Shown: one piece after another, positions 28,711 to 34,090 of the stretch
How the letters are laid out: the number at the start of each line of letters is the position of its first letter
Numbering within the stretch: the first letter of the stretch is position 1
DNA from: a virus
Reading direction: 5' to 3' (one strand)
Virus record (IMG/VR): IMGVR_UViG_3300046004_002200
Span: 1 to 34,090 of that record
Length of the DNA stretch: 34,090 bases
Translations under genes and position numbers: made by a program
Notes under the pieces: model-generated
Told to the model about the DNA's origin: nothing
The model's input: the letters and a program-made list of their open reading frames with translations, nothing else
Databases searched by the model: none

Positions 28711-29034
28711 ATGAAAAACAAACTCCTCCTCTCCGTCGTTGCCCTGCTCGGGCTTCTGTCCATCGCGGCGGTTACACCCACCGTCACCGAGTCGCTCGTC
28801 CGTATCCAGGCGGAGGTGAGCACGGGTGATGTGACCGCCTTCTTCGAGAAGTCGGTCGTCATTGATGGCGTCACCTACAAGCAGCCCTGGGAGTCGGTCT
28901 CCTGGAACTCCGGCGACAAGTCGGTGAAGGTGGGCGACAAAACAATGACCTACGGCGAGGTGATGCAGTTCGTCGCCGCCATCGCCATGCAGGAGCGTGC
29001 TGAAAACAAGGTCGTCCAGCCGGTCTCACCCTGA
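28711..29034 (+). CDS. small exported fibre-associated protein
   Basis: 107 aa directly after the fibre gene (3 bases). The N-terminus is a signal peptide or membrane anchor (NKLLLSVVALLGLLSIAAV). The rest is short and mixed (TAFFEKSVVIDGVTYKQPWESVSW, then KTMTYGEVMQFVAAIA). Genes in this place often encode fibre assembly partners, but an exported one is unusual. Not recognised. Confidence 0.6.
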   Translation: MKNKLLLSVVALLGLLSIAAVTPTVTESLVRIQAEVSTGDVTAFFEKSVVIDGVTYKQPWESVSWNSGDKSVKVGDKTMTYGEVMQFVAAIAMQERAENKVVQPVSP

Positions 29035-29036
29035 AC

Positions 29037-29471
29037 GTGCTGACCAATGCCCAAGTTCGTCAGGCCCTCGTCGCCGCCGGCATCCCGCCCGCTGCGATCT
29101 GGCCCTTGTCGGACTCGCTCTATCTGCCCTGCCTGGCAGATTGGGTAACGGGCGACTATCACCGCTGGTTCGTCAAGGCCCGCACCGCCCTGGGCATCGA
29201 GGCCTACGAGCCCGAGAGCGGCGACTGTGACGACGCGGCCGATCTCTTCGCCACACTCGCCCGAGTCGCCCACCGCCGCACGCCGGAAGGCAAGGGTGCC
29301 GCGCTCCCGATCGGGCGGATCAACTTCAGCCCATCGCCTGCCGTCTACCACGCCATCAACTGGGCGCTCACCAGCGATCACGGCGTGATCTTCCCCGAGC
29401 CCCAGGTGCTCTTCCGCGTCGAGCGACTCAGCGCCCTGCAGCTCGCCTCCATCACCCGCTGCTCCGACTAA
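29037..29471 (+). CDS. transglutaminase-like cysteine protease fold protein
   Basis: 144 aa with a GTG start at 29037. Catalytic-looking residues come in transglutaminase/BTLCP order: C64 in SGDCDDAADLFATLA, H105 in VYHAINWAL, and an acidic residue near E121 in FPEPQ. The bacterial transglutaminase-like proteinase family cleaves peptide bonds or crosslinks. In this tail region it may open the cell wall on entry, or process tail proteins. The N-terminal 50 residues are helical. Confidence 0.6.
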   Translation: MLTNAQVRQALVAAGIPPAAIWPLSDSLYLPCLADWVTGDYHRWFVKARTALGIEAYEPESGDCDDAADLFATLARVAHRRTPEGKGAALPIGRINFSPSPAVYHAINWALTSDHGVIFPEPQVLFRVERLSALQLASITRCSD

Positions 29472-29472
29472 A

Positions 29473-29580
29473 ATGAAGCTCATTCTCGTTCTCTTACTCG
29501 TTTTCGTTCTCTCCGGCTGCGCCACCGCGCCCAGCAGTGCCGACATCGTCCTCCCGCCCCCGCCCGCGGTGCGGTATTAA
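29473..29580 (+). CDS. 35-aa proline-rich lipoprotein (Rz1-like)
   Basis: A very short gene: MKLILVLLLVFVLSGCATAP, lipobox LSGC with Cys at residue 16, then a mature part with PPPPAVRY. Small Pro-rich lipoproteins of this kind are the hallmark of Rz1-type outer-membrane spanins. No obvious i-spanin is embedded around it; the membrane coiled-coil proteins at 11579 and 13900 lie far away. The start is 1 base after the previous stop (TAAAATG). Confidence 0.6.
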   Translation: MKLILVLLLVFVLSGCATAPSSADIVLPPPPAVRY

Positions 29581-29588
29581 GCCCTCAG

Positions 29589-29610
29589 CTTTCAGCCTTC
29601 AGCTTTCAGC
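29589..29610 (+). repeat. TTTCAGC-type repeat, copy B
   Basis: Identical over 22 bp to 14592-14613. It occupies most of the 39 bp gap between the small lipoprotein and the tape measure gene. Confidence 0.7.
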
Positions 29611-29619
29611 CCTCTCCCC

Positions 29620-30984
29620 GTGACCCCCCTGGAAATCCAGATCAAGACCACTGCCGACCTGCAGGGCCTCAAGCTCACCGAGCAAGGCCTGCAGCGCGTC
29701 AAGGAGGCCACGCAACAGGTCGCCAGCAAGAGCGAGGCCTACGTCCAGTCGCACAGCAAGGTCACCGACGAGATGAAGCGCCAGGCGCAGGCCGCCAGCG
29801 AGGTCCTCTCGGATCAGGACAAGCTGGCCAAGCACTACCAGGTCAGCGCTCAGGCGGCCGACAACCTGGGCAAAAACATCGGCACGCTGAAGGGCGGGTT
29901 CTCCGGCCTCAGCCAGGTCATGGGTGGCCTGCTCTCCGGCAATATCACGCAGGTCACCCAGGGTTTTCTCACCCTCAGCAAGACCGCCGCCAACGCCAGC
30001 CCGGCCATCCAGGCACTCTTCGGCCAGATCGCCAGCGGCGCCGCCGCCGCCATGGTCGTCGCCGCTCCGCTCATCGTCGCCATCGGCGCCATGAAACAAA
30101 TGGCCGCCGACAACGAGAAGGCCATGCAGCGCTGGTGGGGCGAAGCCGCCAAGAGCGCCGAGGCCTACAAGCAGAAGAGCGCCGAGGTGAAGGCGGCCGC
30201 CCAGGCCGATCTCGATGCCATGCTCGTCAAGGTGCGCGAGCTTGCCGCCGGCTACCAGTCGCTGATCTCCGACATGGACCGCGCCCAGTCCCGCGCCAAG
30301 GAAGTCGCCAACGCCCAGAAGGAACTCGCCCTGGCCAAGGCCACCACCCCCGAGGAGAAGGCCGCCATCGAGGCCAAGTTCGGCGCGGCCGGCCTGGAAA
30401 GCGACCAGCTCAACGCCGGCGTGCGCCAGCGCAACGCCGAGGAGACCCTGACCAAGGCCCGCGGCCAGATGGACGATGCCGAGGCCGGCGTGCGTGATGC
30501 GGAGATTGCCTTTCAGAACAATCCCACCCGCGCCAATCAGGATGCCGTCAAAGCCGCCAAGGCCAACCGCGACAAGGTCTCCTCCGAGATCTCCCCGGTC
30601 ATCGAGAAATCATACAGCGAGATGGAGGCCGCCCGCCACACGACCAAGATCGCCGGCATCCGCCAGGATACTCTCAAAGTCCAGTCTTCGCGCCCAGCCG
30701 CATTGCCCTCAATTCGCCCCGAGGCCGTCGCCCGGCCTGACATCGGCGCGCCGCTCGATCGTGATCGTGCCTCTGCCTTGCGCCAGACGGCCGAGGTCGC
30801 CCAGGCCGCCGGCGATTGGAGCGGTCAGGCTGCCGCCGTCGATGAACTGAGGAAGATGAATGCCGCGGCAAAGGCCTTTGCCAGTGCTGTCGCCGCCAAT
30901 GCCAGCGGCACGACCGCGGCTCTCAGGAAAACGGAGTCAAAACTCAAGCGCACCCAGCAGGCTGGTCCTGGTGGCGGCGGCTGA
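29620..30984 (+). CDS. tail tape measure protein
   Basis: 454 aa with a GTG start at 29620. It is mostly helical with coiled-coil stretches (residues 10-90 and 175-360, rich in Ala, Lys, Glu and Gln) and a hydrophobic Gly/Ala segment near residues 135-155 (GAAAAMVVAAPLIVAIGAM) that could insert in the host membrane. The C-terminus is Lys/Arg and Gly-rich. This is the tape measure architecture; the length is short for siphophages, pointing to a short tail. It precedes the tail tip genes as usual. Confidence 0.8.
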   Translation: MTPLEIQIKTTADLQGLKLTEQGLQRVKEATQQVASKSEAYVQSHSKVTDEMKRQAQAASEVLSDQDKLAKHYQVSAQAADNLGKNIGTLKGGFSGLSQVMGGLLSGNITQVTQGFLTLSKTAANASPAIQALFGQIASGAAAAMVVAAPLIVAIGAMKQMAADNEKAMQRWWGEAAKSAEAYKQKSAEVKAAAQADLDAMLVKVRELAAGYQSLISDMDRAQSRAKEVANAQKELALAKATTPEEKAAIEAKFGAAGLESDQLNAGVRQRNAEETLTKARGQMDDAEAGVRDAEIAFQNNPTRANQDAVKAAKANRDKVSSEISPVIEKSYSEMEAARHTTKIAGIRQDTLKVQSSRPAALPSIRPEAVARPDIGAPLDRDRASALRQTAEVAQAAGDWSGQAAAVDELRKMNAAAKAFASAVAANASGTTAALRKTESKLKRTQQAGPGGGG

Positions 30985-30989
30985 TCACC

Positions 30990-32420
30990 ATGGCCTCCTC
31001 GATCTGGACCATCTCCGTGGATGGCGGCGCCTACGTCAGCCTCGAATCGCTCGGGATACGCAATCCTGTGGTTGAGAAGGCGAGCCTCGATGTCGGCTCG
31101 CTCAGCTTCAGCGTGAAGGTGCAGGACATCGCCGCCACCGCCCCGTTCTCCTACGGCCAGTCGCTGGTTCTCAAGCGCAGCACGGTGCTGTTCTTCATCG
31201 GTCGCGTTCGCTACGTGGCGGCCGGCTTCAGCGGCGAGGAGCAGGTCTGGTCCGTCAAGGCCTACGACTCCTGGTGGGAGATGGAGCGCACGGTCTATCG
31301 CCAGCCCGCCGTGTTCTACAACAGCGACGGGACCGGCCGCGTGGCCGTCCTCTCGTCCATGATCACCATCCGCAGTGATGCGTGGGGCATTCCGATTCCG
31401 CAGGGAGTGCAGATCTTCAACTCGATGGTGTATGCCTCCTCAGTCTCTCCTGGCATTATCACGCCGGGGTCTGTCCCCACTGGCAATGATATGCCCGTCG
31501 AGGAGACGCGGGAAATCACCGTGGCCGAGGCGATTCGCCGGGCGGCTTCTGTGGCGCCGAGTTCCTATGCCTACCCGGAATACACGTCCGGGATCTGGGC
31601 GCTTACCTGGGCGGCCCGCGGCTCGCTCGGGGTCGAGACCATCGACCTCGATGATGCGAACCTTCTGGTCAGCGTGAACGGCCTGCGTCGCCGCGACGAC
31701 ATCGTCCCCCCTGGGGTGGTGTTTGATTTTCTCCAGACGGTGTCGGTCGCGGGTGTCGCCCAGCGCCGCCTCACGCGTCAATACGGCGGGACTCCGAGCG
31801 GCCCGCTCACGCTGTTTGCCACGTTCAACCTCGGCCCCTGCAACACGGCACCCAGTGGGGCCGCCGCAGCCTACTACGCCGCCCTTGCCACCCCTCACTG
31901 GGAGGGGTCGATCCAGATCATGGAGCAGGACCCGACCGGGACGATCTGCCCTGGCAAGCGCGTGAATATTTCCAACGGCCAAGCCGAGTGGGCGTCGATG
32001 GCTGCCGTGGTTCAGCGTTGCACCTATGACCTGGACACCGGCCTGACCAGTATCGATGTAGGCCCGCCCGAGACGCTGGGCAGCGATGACTTCGTGGACC
32101 AACTCAACCGGCTGCGGAACTACCCCTCCGGTTCCGGCTACTGCAACGTCCAGAATAACGGCACCGTGGGAACAGACGACACCACCAGCGAGATGCCTCC
32201 TGTCCCGACAGATGATGAGGGCGCCGAGATCCCCACGCCCACACCTCCCTCTGGAGACGAGCAGGGCGTCACGTCGCCGGTCACGGGGGCCAAGCCTGGT
32301 GTTTCTTCCCCCACGCCCAACCCTGCCGGCGGCGGGCCTTCCGGATCTGGTTTGTCCGCCGGAGGCATTGAGTTCCTTACGCTCTGCGATGGTTCAAACA
32401 TCGCGGTCCTTACCCCATAG
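30990..32420 (+). CDS. tail tip / baseplate hub-like protein
   Basis: 476 aa, starting 5 bases after the tape measure gene. The beta-rich N-terminal part (SIWTISVDGGAYVSLESLGIR, FSVKVQDIAATAPFSYGQSLVLKRS, FFIGRVRYV) resembles hub proteins of the gpD/gp27 type that form the ring at the tail tip. The C-terminal ~80 residues are Pro/Gly/Thr-rich and disordered-looking. Gene order strongly supports a tip protein; the exact role (Dit, Tal or hub) is not resolved. Confidence 0.7.
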   Translation: MASSIWTISVDGGAYVSLESLGIRNPVVEKASLDVGSLSFSVKVQDIAATAPFSYGQSLVLKRSTVLFFIGRVRYVAAGFSGEEQVWSVKAYDSWWEMERTVYRQPAVFYNSDGTGRVAVLSSMITIRSDAWGIPIPQGVQIFNSMVYASSVSPGIITPGSVPTGNDMPVEETREITVAEAIRRAASVAPSSYAYPEYTSGIWALTWAARGSLGVETIDLDDANLLVSVNGLRRRDDIVPPGVVFDFLQTVSVAGVAQRRLTRQYGGTPSGPLTLFATFNLGPCNTAPSGAAAAYYAALATPHWEGSIQIMEQDPTGTICPGKRVNISNGQAEWASMAAVVQRCTYDLDTGLTSIDVGPPETLGSDDFVDQLNRLRNYPSGSGYCNVQNNGTVGTDDTTSEMPPVPTDDEGAEIPTPTPPSGDEQGVTSPVTGAKPGVSSPTPNPAGGGPSGSGLSAGGIEFLTLCDGSNIAVLTP

Positions 32421-32423
32421 CTC

Positions 32424-33374
32424 ATGCCGGAAGGGTTCAAAAAACTTTGCGCGGCAATCTACGGCAGCGGAACTCCGGATGATTGCTGCGTCGAGATACC
32501 GTCGTGCGCGCTCACCTATCAAAAGAAGGGCGGTAGCGCATCGCTGTGCGGCTTCAGCGAATATACGACACCCAGCACGCCGCCGAAGAAATACCGAAAG
32601 CAGAGCATAGCAGGCGGTGCAGTGGGGTGCGAATACATCTACACCAACTCGTGCGCTGCCTATGTGAAGGGTTACGGTTATAGTGGCTACCTCGGGTGGA
32701 CTGGCTCCAAGGAATATTCGCAGGCATCTTGCGCTATAACCAACACGCAATCCGTGTCCGGCTCCCAGTCCAACCCGGCATCGGATTGCGGTTCGGATGG
32801 CACAACAGTCAGCGGCACGATCACGGCGAGCGATCCGTTTGAGGGTAATCTTGTTTCGGCCTTAAACCCTAGCATTCCACCAAGCTCTGGCGGTCCAACC
32901 ACAACCGTATCACCTACCAACAAGACGTGGACATATCCCGGCATCTGCTATTCCACGATCAAGAACTCTGGCTATGTTGAGATGGGCCTGTCCATCGAGG
33001 ACACGCAGGACGATGCTATTTCCCGTGAGAATGCTGGAATAGGCTCGTGGACCCCGTGCACGTCAGACTGCTACAATTACACAGAGACGCGCACAGGATT
33101 CTCGTTTGGCTATCAGACCATCCAATACAAGATCACGGCTGAGCCCACGACGCTCGGTGCGACCTACGAGGCGACGCTCAACGTGCAGCGGCGCGCACAC
33201 GGGACAAGCGATGCCTGGGAGGACTGGATCGAGGTATTTCATGAGTTCGTTGGCGTCGGGGCCCTGCCCGCCGGCTCCGATCCCTACGTCAGCGACTGGC
33301 TCCAGCTCCCTTCGCTGTATGGCTATGACGTGCGTATATCGGGCTGCACGATTGCCGTGGTCGCACCGCCATGA
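32424..33374 (+). CDS. cysteine-rich tail tip protein, unknown family
   Basis: 316 aa. It has many Cys residues (about 15), several as near pairs (DDCCVEIPSC, CTSDC), and is rich in Ser, Thr, Tyr and Gly, with little Lys-rich helix. Such a composition suggests an extracellular disulphide-stabilised fold or metal binding. The C-terminal third (YEATLNVQRRAHG, DWLQLPSLYGYDVRISGC) is beta-rich. It may be adhesin-like at the tail tip. Not recognised. It overlaps the next gene by ATGA. Confidence 0.65.
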   Translation: MPEGFKKLCAAIYGSGTPDDCCVEIPSCALTYQKKGGSASLCGFSEYTTPSTPPKKYRKQSIAGGAVGCEYIYTNSCAAYVKGYGYSGYLGWTGSKEYSQASCAITNTQSVSGSQSNPASDCGSDGTTVSGTITASDPFEGNLVSALNPSIPPSSGGPTTTVSPTNKTWTYPGICYSTIKNSGYVEMGLSIEDTQDDAISRENAGIGSWTPCTSDCYNYTETRTGFSFGYQTIQYKITAEPTTLGATYEATLNVQRRAHGTSDAWEDWIEVFHEFVGVGALPAGSDPYVSDWLQLPSLYGYDVRISGCTIAVVAPP

Positions 33375-33805
33375 TCACCAGGTATCGCACCCTGGACGGG
33401 AAGCTGCTCGCCGTGGTCAAGGCAGGCGAGACGCTCGATGGGAATGCCTTCCATGAGGCCCTGGCAGCCGGGGGCGCGGCCGAGGCCGAGCAGGCCAGGC
33501 AATCTGCGCGGCCGCAGCGCCGGCCGGCGATCCCCGGCGAGCCCGACGCCATGGAGATGGCGACCAACTTCGGCAAGGCGATGGGGGGGTGGGTTGCCGC
33601 CGGCTTTCCCGTGGTCACTCAGGCCCAGTATGATCAGCGCGGGACGATCTGCGAGGCCTGCTCTTATTGGGATGGCAGTGCCAACGTCGGGCTGGGTAAG
33701 TGTAAAGCCCCCGGCTGCGGCTGCACCAAGTTCAAGCGCTGGCTCGCCACAGAGACCTGTAAGCACCCCCAGGGCAGCCGCTGGCCGGCCCTGAAGCCCG
33801 CCTGA
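33371..33805 (+). CDS. terminal tail protein with zinc-type Cys cluster
   Basis: 144 aa, last gene of the phage. The N-terminus (MITRYRTLDGKLLAVV) is folded, followed by an Ala/Arg-rich linker. The C-terminal ~55 residues hold CEACSYWDG, CKAPGCGC and CKHPQGSRW, a cluster seen at the end of many phage tail operons and likely to bind metal. It may cap the tip or assist assembly. It is coupled by ATGA to the cysteine-rich protein gene. Confidence 0.7.
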   Translation: MITRYRTLDGKLLAVVKAGETLDGNAFHEALAAGGAAEAEQARQSARPQRRPAIPGEPDAMEMATNFGKAMGGWVAAGFPVVTQAQYDQRGTICEACSYWDGSANVGLGKCKAPGCGCTKFKRWLATETCKHPQGSRWPALKPA

Positions 33806-33822
33806 AGGCCACCTTTAGGCCC

Positions 33823-33841
33823 CCGGCAACGATCTTGCCGG
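33823..33841 (+). terminator. hairpin after the late operon
   Basis: CCGGCAA and TTGCCGG form a perfect 7 bp stem with loop CGATC, flanked by GGCCC/GGCCCC runs. It lies 17 bases after the last late gene. There is no clear T tract, so it may be a weak terminator or an mRNA-stabilising hairpin. Confidence 0.5.
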
Positions 33842-33861
33842 CCCCTTGCAAGCCCCCCGCC

Positions 33862-33883
33862 AAGGCCCTGAAACCGGCCTTTT
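33862..33883 (+). terminator. second terminator candidate of the late operon
   Basis: AAGGCC and GGCCTT pair around 8 bases, followed directly by T residues (CCTTTTG). With the hairpin at 33823 it would close the late operon before the right prophage end. Confidence 0.5.
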
Positions 33884-33917
33884 GCACCCCCTCGGGCTCC
33901 CCCTGCTGCCGCCCCTG

Positions 33918-33964
33918 ATTATCAAACCTACTGGAATTATTATCAAACCTCGCCGGGGCTTACA
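33918..33964. other. right prophage end with two transposase-binding-like sites
   Basis: ATTATCAAAC occurs at 33918-33927 and 33939-33948, exactly 21 bp apart. It is the inverse of GTTTGATAAT at the left end. The inner copy also keeps the ATTCC extension (as GGAAT at 33933-33937). These 47 bases are AT-rich against a GC-rich background. The terminus lies just outside the outer site, between about 33949 and 33964. CTTA occurs next to both candidate termini (93-96 and 33959-33962) and could be part of a target duplication, but this is weak. Confidence 0.6.
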
Positions 33965-34090
33965 CCACGTGGCCGATGTTGAGCTTCACGCCGGTCAGGT
34001 GGGCGAAGGTCAGGGTGGAGCCGATGCCGAACTGGGGGCTGAGCAGGCGGCCGAGGCTGTAGACCTGCTTGTTCACGTCGGCGATGATCA
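33960..34090 (-). CDS. C-terminal fragment of a leftward host gene (partial)
   Basis: 42 codons before a TAA at 33960-33962, open to the window edge. The sequence looks coding: ADVNKQVYSLGRLLSPQFG, then STLTFAHLTGVKLNIGHVV. I do not recognise the family. If the prophage entered at about 33959, the gene keeps its stop codon and is separated only from its terminator. Alternatively the stop is new and the gene is truncated. Confidence 0.55.
   Translation of the reverse strand, partial: IIADVNKQVYSLGRLLSPQFGIGSTLTFAHLTGVKLNIGHVV

Noticed and set aside
93-33964. Firm target-site duplication
   Set aside because: Only CTTA matches near the two probable termini; four bases are too few and the exact ends are unknown.
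1-34090. tRNA, rRNA or tyrosine/serine integrase genes
   Set aside because: None recognised; integration is explained by the DDE transposase and its partner ATPase.

Overview
The window looks like one complete Mu-like (transposable) prophage, about 33.85 kb, with short stretches of host DNA at both edges. The DNA is GC-rich throughout. Weak or absent Shine-Dalgarno sites, frequent GTG/TTG starts, Sec signal peptides built from simple CTGCTCCCTGCT-type repeats, and many tiny palindromic repeats suggest a Gram-negative host, plausibly Verrucomicrobiota (Opitutaceae-like). That taxonomic guess is inference, because no rRNA or host marker is present.

Layout. Positions 1-~100 are host flank with a hairpin that reads as a leftward terminator. 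From ~10.4 kb leftwards to 222 runs one tightly coupled early operon on the minus strand: Cro/Ner-like regulator, small genes, a DUF3102-like protein, a MuA-like DDE transposase, a MuB-like AAA ATPase, a small membrane protein, Gam, a zinc ribbon, an exported lytic transglycosylase, a ParB-fold protein, and five small genes, one with an SSB-like acidic tail. Most neighbours overlap by ATGA. A divergent control region at 10.36-10.44 kb separates it from a rightward XRE repressor. GTCACA/TGTGAC operator-like sites lie there, and a larger one lies inside the repressor gene. From 10.9 to 12.5 kb there is an accessory segment of small, mostly unrecognised genes.

The late region (12.7-33.8 kb, plus strand) carries: an HTH regulator candidate; a lysis or cell-envelope group (YiiX/NlpC-like hydrolase, lipoprotein, membrane coiled-coil protein); packaging genes (wHTH, DUF3486-like small terminase, TerL); a portal fused to a SPP1 gp7/Mu F-like head protein; HK97-type protease and capsid; connectors; tail tube; a large tail fibre; a transglutaminase-like protein; a short Rz1-like lipoprotein; tape measure; and tail-tip proteins. 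The phage therefore combines Mu-type replication genes with an HK97-type head and what looks like a siphovirus tail. At the right edge are two copies of ATTATCAAAC, the inverse of GTTTGATAAT at the left edge. They are followed by the C-terminal end of a leftward host gene. Its likely terminator is the hairpin at 44-65 on the other side of the prophage.

The most unusual material is not a protein family. A 66-71 bp double-hairpin element occurs three times, with compensatory base changes in its stems. One copy forms the C-terminus of a hydrolase gene. Another sits in frame, as exactly 22 codons, inside a tandem duplicate of the end of the portal/head gene, so an empty and a filled site lie side by side. 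Other small repeats build the linker of the portal fusion. A strongly foldable ~190 nt stretch precedes the terminase genes and overlaps a ribosome binding site. These suggest a phage that tolerates, and may use, miniature palindromic elements inserted in coding sequence.
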